Source: Pterois miles (taxonomy: Eukaryota; Chordata; Actinopteri; Perciformes; Scorpaenidae). Taken from it: a DNA stretch of 64,000 bases. Location: NCBI GenBank assembly GCA_947000775.1, contig CAMQGK010000567.1, positions 12,642,001-12,706,000 on the forward strand, read 5' to 3'. Made by a program: the position numbers and the translations under genes. Of this stretch, positions 1-19,350 are shown piece after piece. The first letter of the stretch is position 1. Every line of letters begins with the position of its first letter. A model generated the notes under the pieces. The model was not told the DNA's origin, searched no databases, and worked only from the letters and a program-made list of their open reading frames with translations.

Positions 1-53
1 CTACTATTTATATTTATATATTTACTACTTATATTTACTATTTATACTTCATG

Positions 54-54
<1 letters not shown>

Positions 55-131
<77 letters not shown>
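55..131. repeat. (TA)n microsatellite
   Basis: An uninterrupted TA dinucleotide run. Both strands read as open Tyr-Ile repeats, which are not genes. Confidence 0.97.
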
Positions 132-134
<3 letters not shown>

Positions 135-149
135 ACAAAATCCATATAT

Positions 150-400
150 ATGTGTGTGTGTCTGAGGAGTGGCCATTGCAACTTCCCAAAGTCCAAGGTG
201 ATGTCTTCAAATGTCTTGTTTTGTCTGACCAACAGTCCAAAACCCAAATATATTCACTTTACAGAGACATTAAGCAGAAAATCCTCACATTTTAGAGACA
301 GGAACCAGAGGATATTTGGCAATTTTTCACTTTTTGAAATTGAAAATGACTGAGATTAATCGATTATCAAAATACATGGCCAATCATTTTTATAGCTGTA
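150..400. repeat. Dispersed repeat, family A copy
   Basis: Contains 'cagtccaaaacccaaatat', 'aatcctcacattttaga' and 'attaatcgatta'. The same blocks recur in this window near 3690-3905, 6040-6180, 8950-9220, 29430-29985, 34180-34455 and 56365-56465, so this is a multicopy interspersed element. The class is not certain. No coding capacity was seen. Confidence 0.7.
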
Positions 401-665
401 AAATAAAAACTGTCTGCAGGAACCTCTTCCATCATCTCACGTCTGATTCATTTAATGCATTGTGCATATTGTTGTTTTATGGTTTTTATTAAGGTTTGTG
501 TGGGTTTCTTTCACTCCTGACTGCTTCAGGCTGTATATTTGCTTGTCAGATCACAAAGTGCTTTGTGCTTCTCACCCAGCAGCCCCCAATCCTGCAGTGT
601 GTCCCACTTCCATACTATAAACTACACGGTATTCTGATGCAGTATCGGGGCCATTTTTTAACCTA

Positions 666-725
666 TCAATTAAGATAAGATAAGATAAGATGAACCTTTA
701 TCAATCCCCGGAGGGAAATTCGGGT
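666..725 (-). repeat. SINE/LINE-type 3' tail fragment
   Basis: A run of GATAA units is followed by 'cctttatcaatcccc' and 'ggagggaaattc'. Read on the minus strand this is a tail of the form gaatttccc..ggggatt..aataaag followed by ATCTT repeats, common at the 3' ends of fish retroposons. Related tails lie at 31503-31540, 32057-32100 and 53430-53465. Confidence 0.6.
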
Positions 726-2257
726 AATTAACTTTCTTATGAACTTTCCCGGGTGTTTATGCCCCCGAGCCAGCATTAATCTCTGCCCCTGGTGTTTGCA
801 TGAGAGTATTCGCTGACATTGATGACAGAAGGGCAGGCCTGTCACAGCCTGTGTCACCCTGAGGCCTCGCGGCAGACTGTACACTGGCCTCGACTGGCTT
901 TGGCGTCGCCCGATAAAATCAATGGGTCTGGAGCAGGACACGCAGGGGCTTGTAGGGCAGAGCAGGGGGTGGCAGCAACGCTGGCCTGTCGACCACGCCG
1001 AGTCTGAAGCTTGTAAACTAGTGTGTGTGGGGCTCGCCAGAGGCCTTTAATGTGATCACATGACCAGGGATGAGGTTGTCAGACGGGTAGATAATATATT
1101 AATACCAGGCAAAGGAGTTAACATACAGCTCTTGCCCCTGCGTGTCGAGGTGACATTGAGCATCCTATTCCTCGAGCCATATCCAAGACAACAAATAAGG
1201 AATCCATCGACTGATGCATAAAACACAAAGACTATAAATTAAAAGCCAATCATTTTCGTCCTGGTTGACCGAGTGAGTGCTAGCACTCTAACTTTATATC
1301 TTATTAGCGGGGAATATAGAGACAATGCAGCTTGTAAAACACAGAGGTGAGACAGTGTGTCCTCATATTAAAGTAAGATTAGAATACGCAGCGTTGGACT
1401 GTCACCGGGGCGTCATCAAGCGACGGCTGCACCCTCAGATCAGCTTTACATGCACACATTTATTCAGTAACAGGATTCACACCGCTGTGAGAGAAAGCAG
1501 CTAATTAGATGCTTGTGTCCTTTTTTATCTCCAAACATAAAGCAGTCATCTTTAACCGTTTGTGCAACACATATGAAAATTAGAGGAGTTTCAGTGTTGC
1601 AAGCCAGAAGTGAAGCTTCTAACACAATCAAAAGCAAAATGACAGCTGCTTCAGCATAAAGAAAAACAACAGTAGATTCTCATTGTGGAAATGCATATTT
1701 TAGATCACAGACCAGTGGTAGAGAGTAACTTAGTACATTCATTACACGGCTTTACTCAATACTCAGTTCTGATAGGTCATACACTCAAACATAGCAGTCT
1801 AGTTTAAGAGCACGCACTGATTTCATGAGAAAAGGTAAATATTTGTGATCTCAGTGTTGAGCAGAATCAGTTCATTATAATCATGCAGCCGTTATACATC
1901 AATGTAACCAAAGATAAAACCTGGGCTAAGGCCACTCTGTGTGGCATTCATTGCCCCGCTGATGTGTGGTGTTTGGCCACGCTGCTCTCTGGCTGTCACG
2001 CAGACGTTCAAGCGTGATCTGTGGGGACATCAGCAGAGGACTGGAGGGTAATTACAGTAATTGAAATGTGGTCTGTTGGGGGAACTTTAATTGTCAGAGC
2101 GGGTCTGTCATGTGAAGTGATTTCAGTGTGAGGGAGCTCTTAAACTGTCTTCCACTGACCCGGCTGTGTTTTATGTTAATATGACAGAGCAGCACTCAGT
2201 GGGAGGACTGGGCTCTAATGGTGGAGCTGTGTCTATGTGTAGGGACCAACCATGTAC
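726..2257. other. Non-coding, probable cacng2 intron, no gene seen
   Basis: Mixed-composition DNA without a convincing exon or a recognised transposon. Because the cacng2 exons downstream lack their 5' partners, this stretch is probably intronic or 5' flanking sequence of cacng2. GC-richer segments (about 730-1020 and 1920-2130) look single-copy and could be conserved non-coding DNA, which cannot be judged without alignment. Confidence 0.5.
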
Positions 2258-2400
2258 GTCCAGTGGTGGAAGAAGTACTCAGATCCTTTACTTCATTAAA
2301 GTACTAAAACCAGAGGTGGGACCAAATCATTGTTTTGCAAGTCACAAGTCAGTTTATGAATTTTGCGTGCCGAGTCTGAGAGCATGTAGACATAAAGCCT
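2258..2400 (+). repeat. Two abutting hAT-like terminal fragments
   Basis: At 2258 begins 'ccagtggtggaagaagtact', a terminus typical of a very common fish repeat (family C). At 2311 begins 'cagaggtgggaccaaatcat', which matches the left end of the complete outer hAT-like element at 41772. Both are truncated copies with no intact transposase. Confidence 0.6.
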
Positions 2401-3689
2401 ATAAACAAGATATATTTTGATAAAATACAGTTCTGCTGACAGGATACAGCAGAGCACAGAAGCCATTTCCATGCAGTGAGGCAAGCAAATGCTGGTGTCT
2501 CCCGGTCTGTTCACATGAGGAGGGCAGTGTGAGCCCACGGATCCCAGCGGGATGTTAACTGAGCCGGCGGTCCTTAACGTGGCCCAGGACACATTCACAT
2601 ACACACTGCTAAAAAAATGTGGCCATGTGTGACCCTGACTAACTCTGAATGCGTCCTCAATGCGTCTTTAGTGCATTCACATGTGTCCTGAGTGATCCGA
2701 TCACAAGTGGACAGCTCTAAGTACAGGTGTGAAGGACTGGATCAATATTACTGCTGCATTCATGTGTATGTTGCATTTTAACTCCTTTATATCCTGTTGG
2801 GTAGTTTAATCCATAGCAATGCATCGTGGTCTATAAGATCATCATATCATCTCTAAAAAGTCAGAAAAACAGCATGTTTTCAGTTTTAAGATGAGGAATT
2901 TGGCAGCTGATCCAATAGGCTTTTTAAAGAGTTTATTTACTATCGGGAGGAGGATTTTCTCAGCACATAAAGGAACACTTCATCCTTCAGTTTATCACAA
3001 ACATTCAACATCAGGCTTTCAATGGACAGGAAGGGGATTAACAACTGTAATCTGTAAAGTAACTAAACCTGTTACATCACATTTGTACTTGAGTAAATTT
3101 ACTTTGTTACATTCCACCACATCTTTACATTTTCAGGCTGGTGTGAAGTGTGTTGATTTCAGATCTTTAACAGTCTCCCGGGATAAATCCAGACTAGAAC
3201 TGAGAGATTTATCATTTGTGAAGGGAAAGTTTGAATCTTGTTTCTCTTTTCTCTTTGATTTCTGTTTGTTTGAAGGCATCCTGCAGCTTCCACAAATATG
3301 AAAAAAACACAAGTCAGACAAATCAAGTGGGTATGCTCCAAAGCTTCAGTCTTTTAAGTACCAAATTCCCCCTTTGTGTTTTTATCCCTCTGCTGGGACT
3401 CAGGCTGTTTTTATGGCCGTTGCGTTCTGTGATGCTTTTGATCATTTCTGATCGTGACTTATCATTCAGCTCAGGATGAAGTCAGCTAACAACATCTGCA
3501 TTGAATTTAGACTGGAGAGGTTTATAGTGGGAGGATTTTGAAGTTTTGTGAATTTTGTATGTTTTGAGTGGATCGATCGAAGAAAACTTTTTCAATCAGA
3601 GATTGAGGGCTACGAGCTTCAACAGATAAACAACACCATATAATAACTAGTCTCTCATTCTCAACTGGGACCGTAGCAAAAATTTATTA
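2401..3689. other. Non-coding, no gene seen
   Basis: AT-rich sequence with scattered repeat pieces, such as 'gtacttgagtaaatttact' near 3086 (family C-like). Open frames at 2891-3301 and its overlaps have no recognisable domain and read through low-complexity sequence. Confidence 0.5.
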
Positions 3690-3905
3690 TCAGTTAATGT
3701 GTTGATTCTTTTCTCCATTTATCATTTAGTCAATAAGATGTGAAAATTGTTTTTAAAAGATGGTGATCCCAGTTTCCCACAGTCTAAGGTGACATCTTCA
3801 TATTACTTGTTTTGGACTGTTGGACAGACAAGTCCAACAGTCCAAAACCCAAATATACTAAATTCATTATCATAGAGGACTAAAAAAAAAAAAAAAAAAA
3901 CAAGA
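3690..3905. repeat. Dispersed repeat, family A copy, with poly(A)
   Basis: Shares 'cagtccaaaacccaaatata' and the 'tttcccacagtctaaggtga' block with the family A copy at 150-400. It ends near a 19-nt A run at about 3882-3900. Confidence 0.65.
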
Positions 3906-3963
3906 AATATTTAGAGCTAGTTAATTTTTGGTGCTTTTACTTAAAAAGATCACATAAAAAGTA

Positions 3964-4290
3964 GACAACTCACTCTCACTCCCAGCTCATCAAATACCGC
4001 TGCTTGGACAGTACCCTCGCATCTGAGACCGACACACGGGGTACCCCTGTAGCGTTACTTTTGGACAGACCAGGGACGACGTGTCACTATACTCTCGTTA
4101 CATGCACTGTGTCCTTTCAAAATAAACTTAGATTTAGGAAAAGATTATGGTTTGGGTTCAAATAACTAAGAGAGTGGTGTTACTTAAGTATGGAAGTTAC
4201 AGGACAAATCAATCAATACTGATTTCTGGTTTCACACGGGACATGAACAGCACCCGACCTCCTCCCTACACAGAGCACAGAGTTTGTCAC
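3964..4290 (-). repeat. Dispersed repeat, family B copy (inverted)
   Basis: Reverse-complement relative of the copies at 6195-6500 and 26500-26770. Shared blocks in this orientation are 'actgatttctggtttcacac', 'acttaagtatggaagtta' and 'ggttcaaataact'. No transposase was seen, so it is a non-autonomous repeat. Confidence 0.65.
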
Positions 4291-4334
4291 TCTTTATACT
4301 TCCTGGTTATGGATTAAATATGAATCGATTTCAG

Positions 4335-4446
<112 letters not shown>

Positions 4447-4479
4447 TTGCAGTGCATTACTTTTTCGATACCACTCCAT

Positions 4480-4800
4480 TTAGCGCCGGTATGAAATGCA
4501 GCGTTTGCGTTGCTTTTCATACCAGCGCTGTTAATGTTCCATTAACTATAATGTAAACCCATCTGCGGCCACAGTAGACACTCAGAGAAAGTGCACTGAG
4601 AGTGTGATGATGTAGTTTAAAGAGCAACAACAGACACACCAAGCAGGAGGCGAGGTGGATGGGTCAAACAAACACAGGGCTTTCATCCAGGAGATGGTTG
4701 TTCGTGTCCCCATGCATGTCACAATTAGCTGTTCGCCCGTGAGTTTACAACGTTCAGTTTCATTTTCACTGTACAACTACAGTGGTTTTGTTCCCTCATC
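4480..4800 (+). repeat. Diverged family B-like repeat
   Basis: Contains 'gaggtggatgggtcaaac' and 'catccaggagatggttgttc', which parallel 'gggtggatgggtgacttac' and 'cacccaggagaccggcactt' in the family B copy at 6195-6500. More diverged than the other copies. Confidence 0.45.
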
Positions 4801-5219
4801 CTAAAGTGATGCCAAAGGAAACTATAGTGGTTTTAATGCCAAAAATAAAGTGCAACAAAGCGGCGTTATGTGACGAATTGGGATGAGAATGTGTAGCAAG
4901 TTCTGCTAAATCCAGAGCACAAATTAATACGTTTTCCACTTTAATTTGTCTTGTTTTTTTTTGTGTCCATGGTTCTGTAGATCTTTGCTTTCTACTAGAA
5001 TTAATAATAATACAAGATAACATTTGGTCCCAGTTTCGGTGAACTAAACTGTAACTTCTGCATCACATGTATATTCCACTGACATTTATGAGTGAATATA
5101 ACTACACAATGCACAAATGGTGACACCACACATGTACTATACATAGGAATAAACATGCACACTGTCCTCTTTACAAAGGCATCCAACCTTTCTCTCTTTC
5201 TGTCTTTCTGTCTGTCTTT

Positions 5220-5460
5220 CTTAGATTCTCTCTTTCATTGACAGGGTTGAGAGGAAATTAGCATTGGCTCTTAATCAGCCTCCCCCAGCCCAGAATGTGC
5301 TGATGTGCAGGACAGGGTCATGCTAATCAGGTGCCTCAGCTCCCAGGCACATTGATTTAATACTACAAACGCTTATTAATCCCCTCCACACCTCCTCCTC
5401 CTCCTCTTCCTCAATACTGAGCCCTTGCATCGTCCTCGTCCTGACCAAGAGGATTGTTGC
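5220..5460. other. Unique-looking GC-balanced block in cacng2 region
   Basis: About 240 bp that does not resemble any repeat in the window. It carries several homeodomain-like TAAT cores, an E-box-like caggtg and a (CCT)n tract. It is a candidate conserved non-coding element on composition alone. Confidence 0.25.
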
Positions 5461-6039
5461 CCCTCAACCCTGGCACCAAACATCTCTGGGAGAGGCTGCC
5501 GACTGCGTTAAAATGTGTGAAATGATGTGCACGAACAAAGGAAATTAGCTTCGGTGGCTAAATTCAAAATTTGCAAGAATGCTAACACAGCATTCAGCCT
5601 GCATCTAAAAGCTTATGTGTCCTGACAACACACCTCGCAGGCAGAATGCAGTTTGACTTTGAATTGATTAGAAAACAAATGAAAGTCTCAGTCACTGGCA
5701 TTTCTAAAATGGAAAAAGAGTGAGAGCCCAGATGTTCAGATCTGACGTTTTAAGACGCCTCTGGGAATTCATTAATTACTTTTTTGTGTCTCATAGTTTG
5801 TATTGACACTCACTTATGTTGTCTTCTTTATTTTATTTTATTTTTTTCTGTTTCTATGTTCTTATTCCTCTTCTCATAACTTCCAATGGAGATCCACTAA
5901 TTTATGTAAAATGTTAACATAAATCACCTCCAAGTGACAAAGAACAACAGAAGCCGAAATAACCAACACATTTATATAATTGAACTCAGTTTTGTGATAA
6001 TACTTAAACCAGAAGTGTTTCAACTGTTCAGGTTTCTAA

Positions 6040-6880
6040 GAGTTTACACCAACAAGTAACTGATTAGTTATTTGACAGAAAATGAATCAATTATTTTGAT
6101 GATCCATTAAAAATCTAAATAATCTTTTAAAGAAAAAAAGCACCAAAAACGGGCTAGCTGTTTTTGTTAGTCCTCTATGATGGTAAATTTAGTGCGGCAG
6201 ATGCAGCATAGGGAGGAGGTCGGGTGGATGGGTGACTTACACCCAGGAGACCGGCACTTGTGTCCCATGTGAAACCAGAAGTCAATGTTGATTTATTGTC
6301 ACATAACTTCCATACTTAAGTGATGCCACTTTCGGTGTTATTTTAATCCCAACCATGATCTTTTTCTAAACCTAAGTAATTTTGTTGCCTAAACCTAACA
6401 AAGTTGTTTCCTGTAAAGATGTAAGTTTATTTTGAAAAGACTGTATGCATGTAACGAGCGCAAATTGGCACGTGTTGCTGGACATTCATGGGCATAAATG
6501 CACAAAAAATGAGGAATAACCTTTTGTGAGATATATAAACCGCTGCATGAAGATACGTTGTAATATTGGGATTCTTCCTTTAAACAAGAATCAGAACTGT
6601 TCAGCCATTTTGTGTTTAAAATAGATCTGAACCTTATTTATTAATTGATTAGTTATTTGACAAAAAAATAATCGCAACTATTTGGATAATCATTAATCAT
6701 TTCAGTCAATTTTTTTAAGGACAAATTAGTACATTTTACTGATAATGTACTTTTACGCAAGTCATAGTTTTAAATCAGGACTTACTTACAGGACATACTT
6801 GTAGTGGAGTATTTTTAGACTATGGTGTTGCTACTTTTACCTAAATAAAGGATCTGAATACGTCTTCCTTTAGTCTATAG
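6040..6880 (+). repeat. Cluster of dispersed repeats (families A, B, C)
   Basis: 6040-6180 is family A, with 'gattagttatttgacagaaa'. 6195-6500 is a family B copy, with 'catgtgaaaccagaagtcaa' and 'tttctaaacctaagtaattt'. 6715-6880 is family C, with 'gtagtggagtatttttagac' and 'aaaggatctgaatacgtctt'. Together they form a patchwork of old insertions. Confidence 0.6.
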
Positions 6881-7617
6881 AGTATAACTATAGTATAGAA
6901 ATAGAAGAACAGAAGTAGCTTCAGAGGTTTAGTTGAACAATAACTTTAAATGAAATGTTTAGATTCTGTCTTAAATGCTAACTCAGATTTCACTCCATGC
7001 TTAAAGATGAATATTAGATGCAGGGACTGCTCTAAGTCTGGCAGAGTGGCTGGACTTTTGTTCCCTTTGTTTGTGTTTTCCTGGTGTTCTGGGAAATTAA
7101 ATCAACAGTGTGAGTCTCTGTTGCATTGCATGAAACTAAATATTCAAATTGTTTACTATTTGTTACTCAGGTTGCATGAGTGAAGCCACAGTGGCACCGA
7201 GGAGGACTAGCCACTGCAGAAACCAGCCACGGGGCCACAAGGGCCTGCACGGATGTTGAGTCCGATTAAGTTGTTTGTCAGCTAGCGCTCAGACACCAGC
7301 CTGAGCTGATCAATACAGTACATACAGTTTCTGCTCTCACCCTGTTTCTGGGAGCCGGGCGACACAATGCTGGCAGGACGACAGGGCCGGGCGCTGGTCG
7401 TGCACAAACCGGTCTCATTGCTCTTCACTACAGCCCGTCTTGCCCCGGTGCAGCCACCAACAGGCCGGCGGAGCATTCATACACTACATGTACAGACAGG
7501 AAGGACAGAAAAACAAATCATACTCTGTGTTTGGGCAATATACTTGTTCACTTTCTTGTCAATAGATGAGATAACACTTTCATACTACATGTGTCTTCAA
7601 TAGGAAAATACCATCAA

Positions 7618-7795
7618 CAGCCTGTTAGCTTAGCATTAACACTGGAAACAGCTAGCCTGGCTCTGTCCAGAAGTAACAAAATCCAACTTATATAGTGTTT
7701 GTTTAATTCGTACAAAAATCAAAGTGTTTTAGCAAAAAGTTGTGTTTTTATGCTAGTTTTTGCCTAAACATAGAAGTATTCCTTTAACCTTTTCT
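7618..7795 (+). repeat. Dispersed repeat, family D copy
   Basis: Contains 'gttagcttagcattaacac', 'cagctagcctggctctgtcc' and 'gtttgtttaattcgtac'. A second copy with 'tagcctggctctgtctta' lies in a grn intron at about 60965-61310. Confidence 0.65.
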
Positions 7796-10700
7796 ACTCC
7801 ACCCACCCCCTTTTTTCATAGATCGATTTTTGTTTTTGGGGGGTACAGGGGGTCTTTATAGGGAGATTGCAGGTCAACATTAGATGTCCCATAGAAGTGG
7901 TCTACATCATCTGAAAGTTGGGAACATGAAGATTAATTTGAGAAACAGCTCAACACTATGTGACAAGTTGTTTTTGGTGCTAAATTTAACCATTTTCTTA
8001 CGACTCCAGAATTGATAAAACTGGAAAATACCAAAATACCACATTAAAAAAAGACACCTTTTTTTGTTCTTTTTTTTTTTTTTTAGAGCATTTGATTTAT
8101 TAGGATGTAATGACAATTTCAACAAATATGGCAAAAATAATTCTGAAGAACATTACCAACCTTAGCTTTAAAGGTCAAAGTGAATCTAGTGATCTAAACT
8201 ACAAAAACTACAGTATACAAAACACCTTCCCCTTTAGTGGGACCCACCTAAATCAACACTAGTGCAGCCATTTGGTTTTAGAGGTCACATAAGTAGTTAC
8301 GTGTATTTTGAGGGATTTTGTCCAGCTGGAATAAGCAGCTTTGAACCATAACTTCAAACTTAGATTCTGACTTTGATTCTCCCATCCTCTCTCTGAATAC
8401 CTCCTCACCTCCTCCTACATGTGATTATGGAGGATCATGGAAACCAAACACGGACAATATTCAGTGTTCTTGCTCAATAAAACCAAAGTAGATGAGATTT
8501 CCTCCATCTGGGGGAAAGAAAGCTTGTGTGCCAATTTTCATTTTGGCAACTGACAGGAAAACAACTAGTGATAGTGGAGGTAAACAGAAAAGTGCCAATC
8601 AGCACAAGACAAACAATATAAATAGAAATTAGAAAGGATCCAATTTGGGGTTTTCTTTTCCTTTGAACGTTCAGTCTCATTTGAGTTGAACTTTGGTGCA
8701 ACACAACTTATTTATACTATAAATGTAAATAAGCTTTATTCTGTAAGTAAAAAAAAGCTATGCAATGTCAGATCTGACTATTTGCAAACCCCCTTTAGTT
8801 ACTGACTGTCAAGCTTTCCAATCCAGTGGCAGAACCTAACTATTTACATAACTTATTAGAAATATTGTACTGCTTATTCCACTACAATTATTTGGCAGCT
8901 TTAGTTACTTTACAAATTAAGATTTTTGCACACAAAACAGGTACAATTACAGCTGAAACAATTAGTCAGTTAATGCTTTGCAATTGTTAAATATTTCATG
9001 CTTTCAGCTTCACAAATATGATAATTTACTGCTTTTTCCTAATTTTAATGATATTCCTTTTTAATCATGTTGGGATTTGAACATTGTGCAGGTGTCATTT
9101 TGGGCTGTGGGTCATTGTAACGGCATTTCTTACTATTTTCAGAACTTTTACAAACCAGTTGGTCAAAAAATGGAAAATAATCATCAGATTAATCCATAAT
9201 GAAAATAATCAGTAGTTAATGGTTCAACATGAGCTCCGCCTCAACCAACAACTCACATGTAAAATCTTCCTTGTGAGTAAAATAATAATCAAATGATATA
9301 ATGTATAATAGGACATTTTTATGTACATACAAATACAAGATAGATTTTTCTGCACTGAGTTATTTTACTTTTATTAAATTGTTAAAAAATGTAACAGTAT
9401 TTTCAAAGCGTGGTATTCTCTTACTTATTGCATCTGAATACTTCTTGCACCACTGGTAAACACTCTCCAAGTTTGACTGAAGTTGCTGAAGAGTAAAATA
9501 AACTTCCCCAAACCAAATAAAGTGTGACGGCTGGTGATAACAAGGCAACAAACCAAAACACAGACAATGCAGGCATGCTGATACAGGTCAGAGATATATT
9601 TTAAAAACTGGAGATGCACACTTACAGATTAGTGAGGCAGGGAACGGTCAAAACCAGAAAGGCAAACAAATCCAAAGGTGCAGGCAGGAAATCCAAAGTC
9701 TAAAAAAATGGTCGAGGTTCAAAAATAGCAGGTAACAAGTTCCCGGGGCTAGAAAACAAAGACAAGCTGCAGCTAAACAGCAATGACAATCTGTGAGGAG
9801 TGAGAGGAAAAGAGCTGATGAGGGAAGAAGGAACAGGTGAGCTGGTAGGTTTGGCAGGTCAGGTGACTGGACAGGAAGTGACTGGATGTGGGTCAGGTGA
9901 CTGGTGGGAAAAGTCAGAGGGCCTCTGGTGGACAGGTAGAGAATTGACAGAGGGTGACTGTAGCTGGAGGGTCAGAGAGGCAGAATGTGACATAAAGAGC
10001 ACGATAATATTGTACGTACACAGGAGCAAAATGTTCAGCTTTGTTGTCCTTGTTTTTAGCTGTATGTCTATTTCTGCATAAGTACACTGACAGCAACAAA
10101 AAACTGAGCCAAATTCCTGGTATGTGTGCTCATAGCTGGCCAATGAAGCTGCTAACGTTAGTCTAAACTCTAGTGTCGTAGCATTTTAGCTCCTATGTTC
10201 CAGTCCTGAACAGGTATTTTTCTAATGTAACCTGTAACCCCACAAAATGAGGTTAGTTAGTGAGGTAATAACATCCCTCTTGACTTGGGAAGTAGCAAAT
10301 ATTACAGTCAGTGGTAAGCTAGTTAAGTTACATTAGTGCAGATAAACACACTGTTTAATCTATTATTTATACTTTTACTCTTGTATTTTTGGTTCTGAAA
10401 AGGCTAAATTAAAGATACCGCCCTCCGTTACAGTATCACTCTCAGTAGAGCATCATGTACACCGTTTAGTATGGAGGACAAAACAAAAGTCATTATTAAA
10501 TAATAATCAGTTGTGCAATCAAGATAGCCATTACTAAATGTGTTTACAAATTGGTTTATTAATCTATGGATTAAATTACCAAGTCAGTAATTATTTGACT
10601 ATTTAAAGGGCATTAAAAAGAGAAATTCTGAAAATAATTTACAAATGAAATATTTTTCCATCAGTGAATAGTTCAAATTAAAGTGAGATTTACAAAACAC

Positions 10701-12244
10701 CATAAGACAGTCAATAAGTACATTTAAAAACACATTAATGAATTTATAAATATATATTATATATATATTTATAAATGACTGGATTCACAAACTGAATTAA
10801 GAATACAGGGTTTAATCATCAGATTTTAGCTTTTCCCTGCTGCTTTTACTAAATGTATTAGCTGGATTAGGTAAATCATTTAGGTTCCCCATTAAGCTTT
10901 TGGTAAATCTGTTTTTAATTTGAACTATTTATTGAAGGATTAATATTTCATTTGTAAATTATTTTTTGAATTTAATTTTTTATAATTACTTTGTAATTTA
11001 GTCCATTTATTCATAGATGAATGAATCAATTTGTGAGATTGTGTCAGATTTATTAATGCCTATTTTTATTGTACAATTAGTTATTAATTAAATGCTTTAT
11101 TACTATTTATGTGACTCTTGTGGTGCTCCATAGTTTAAGTACATGGACAAACCCAAAGCTTGGCAGAAGTTGTGTTTAGTTTCGGTTGCAGCTTGGGAGA
11201 GGGGTTCAGCGAATGGCCAATGATTCGTAATAGCTTTATTTTCAAAATGAAGTCCCAGAAAACATGTTCAAATACAGTGTAATGTGTAATCAGAGCTGGT
11301 GTTGAGCCCCAGAAACATGCATAACTGGGTGTCCCATGAATATGGGTGTCGTGGGGGTTGGGCGTGGGGGGCAGAGGATGCAACGCTCTCTGTGATTGTG
11401 ACCTCCACCCAAATCAAAACGGCAACCTCCGTGCTGCTAATCACTGGGCTCCCTGGAGCATCCTTAGATGTGGGCTGAGCTTCAGAAACACAAGACACTG
11501 TGGAGGTCGCTGCTGTCATTAGCTATTAGCACTGAGGTCAAAGCTTTCATTTGGACGGGGTCATTGTTTTCCAGCAGCCGGAGACTGACAGCATTTTACC
11601 ACACAGGAGCGTCACCGTGGCTCCTTCCCAGGACTGTAGCCGTCCCAGCAGCCCTAATATACTTTATAATGGCACCCTGGCTGAGATAATGGACATTCAC
11701 CGGCCCTCCTCTGTGGCTTACGCTGTCAAGTTGTAACATATGTACAGCTGATGTATAGCACCAAAGTTGCACCATAGAAAAACTTTTGAAAACCTTAAAT
11801 TGGAGCAAAACTACTGTAGTTCCACCTGGACCAGCTACAACGGTAAACTGCATGCACTGGTTGTCCATTTCTGAGCTCCATGTTACTACTAATTTATGGT
11901 TCACGTTTTGCATTAGCCACGACCGCCATGACAGCAGTTGCTGTCATTCGGGCTTCAGTCAGCTTGGTTCTCAATCGATCTGTCAGCAAACAGGCCGTAA
12001 TGCTCATTTTCAAGTTCATAATTGTATTTTGGGTTTCTACAAGAACATGTTCACAGGCTTTAATGTTCAAAACCCATTATTTTTCTCCCCTTCTCCTGTC
12101 TTTTATTTGTCCCCTTTAACAATGTCACATAGCCCATAATAACATATCACTCACAGGCTAATTTTCTGTAGAACAAGTACTTTTACTTGTGATTCTTTCT
12201 TTTATAATACTGAAAAAAATAATAGGAATTGTTGGTATTTATCA
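7796..12244. other. Non-coding AT-rich DNA with old repeats
   Basis: No exon-like frame was recognised. Family A-like sequence lies at about 8950-9220 ('agattaatccataatgaaaa'). Several segments (10740-11100) are very AT-rich. This stretch probably belongs to the cacng2 5' region or intron. Confidence 0.5.
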
Positions 12245-12450
12245 AGTTGGCTGCACAGAGTCTGCATGTTCTCCCCGTTTTAGCATGGGTTTTCTCAGGG
12301 TTCTCCGGCTTCTTCCCATGCAGGTTGGGTTAACTGATGACTCTAAATTGCCCGTAGGTGTGAATGTGAGTGTGAATGGTTGTCTGTCTCTATGTGCCCT
12401 GAGATGGACTGACATCCTGTCCAGAGTGTGTCCTGGATGGATGGATGGTA
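12245..12450 (+). mobile_element. 5'-truncated tRNA-derived SINE, body and tail
   Basis: Contains the blocks 'ctgcatgttctccccg', 'gactctaaattgcccgtagg', 'gaatggttgtctgtctctat' and a (GGAT)n tail. The same body occurs in the full-length minus-strand SINE at 32647-33004. The tRNA-like head is missing here. Confidence 0.8.
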
Positions 12451-18336
<5,886 letters not shown>

Positions 18337-18349
18337 TAACCACAGTCGG

Positions 18350-18487
18350 GAGCGCCTTGGTAGCCGAGCGGTTATAGCACATGCCACATAACCACTGGTT
18401 CAGTTCCAGCCAGTGATTGTTGTTGCCCCCTTTCTATTTGACGCCTCTCTCTCCTCCCATTTCCTGTCTGCTTCTTCACTGTCAAAG
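18350..18487 (+). mobile_element. tRNA-derived SINE in cacng2 intron 3
   Basis: The head 'gtagccgagcggttatagc' resembles a tRNA A box of Ser/Leu type, followed about 30 nt later by the B-box-like 'ggttcagttcc'. The body includes 'tctctctcctcccatttcct' and 'gtctgcttcttcactgtcaa', a layout familiar from fish SINEs. It lies 79 nt after the exon 3 donor. The stem pairing needed for a working tRNA is absent. Confidence 0.75.
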
Positions 18488-18649
18488 TATACCATGGATG
18501 TATTAAGAGAACTGGATACAGCATTGGAGGCAGGGCCCTGCTCATTCATATGAAAGTTGCTTAGTGATGCATGATGCCAAAATGGCGTGACTTCTGACTG
18601 GAAAAGTATCCAGATCTTCTGGCAATCTTCCACATCCACTGGGCCCAAA

Positions 18650-18790
18650 AAAGTCTTTTTATCCTTTTATCAACATGGGACTGGGCAAATATGCTGCTTT
18701 ATACAAATATATGTATATATCTATAATTGGAAAGCTATTTCCACAAATATTGTCCAGAAACCCTTACAGGTACTGCATTTGGTATAAAAA
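18650..18790 (+). repeat. Dispersed repeat, family E fragment
   Basis: Shares 'ttatcaacatggga', 'caaatatgctg', 'ttta' blocks and 'acaaatattgtccagaa' with a longer copy in grn intron 1 (51429-51740). Confidence 0.7.
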
Positions 18791-19350
18791 AGGCTGAAAT
18801 TACTCATTCTTTTTGTCATTAACATTACACCACCACATAAATTCAAAAGGCCACAGATGCACAGTCGTCTCTTGTACTGCAGCTACAAGTCACTTCCTCT
18901 ATTCTTCCTTCTCTTGTCCTCTTTTCTCTTGATCCTGTTGCTGCACTAAAAGCCATCCACTGGGACTCATCTCTAAAAATACGGTGTCCCTGACACACTT
19001 TCCCTATGATCCATCTTCCCAGATATACCATGTCAAACATTTCTCCATGTGTGACTTCACTAACAAGTCTAAGTATTTATATGTGGGTGTGTGACAGGAT
19101 GTGGATTACGTGGTCCTAAATGATCTGCCTCATGAACTGAACTTGTTCCTGGCTGAAAATGCAAAGATTAGTCTCATGTTGGACAGGTTTAGTATGCTGT
19201 GTACAGCATATGAATCAGAATCATACTACATGTTAATTTAAGCATACACCAAGAATAACTCGGCCTATGAACTCATCCTGACTGATACCTTGTCTTGTTT
19301 TCTTTACCCACAACACACCCCTCTCCATTCTGCACCCATTGACCTTTCAG

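Noticed and set aside
38..353. Overlapping open frames on both strands
   Set aside because: They consist mainly of translated (TA)n microsatellite (Tyr-Ile repeats).
18350..18425. tRNA gene (A and B box present)
   Set aside because: The cloverleaf stems do not pair and a SINE body follows, so it is a SINE head. The same applies to the heads at 33004 and 53721.
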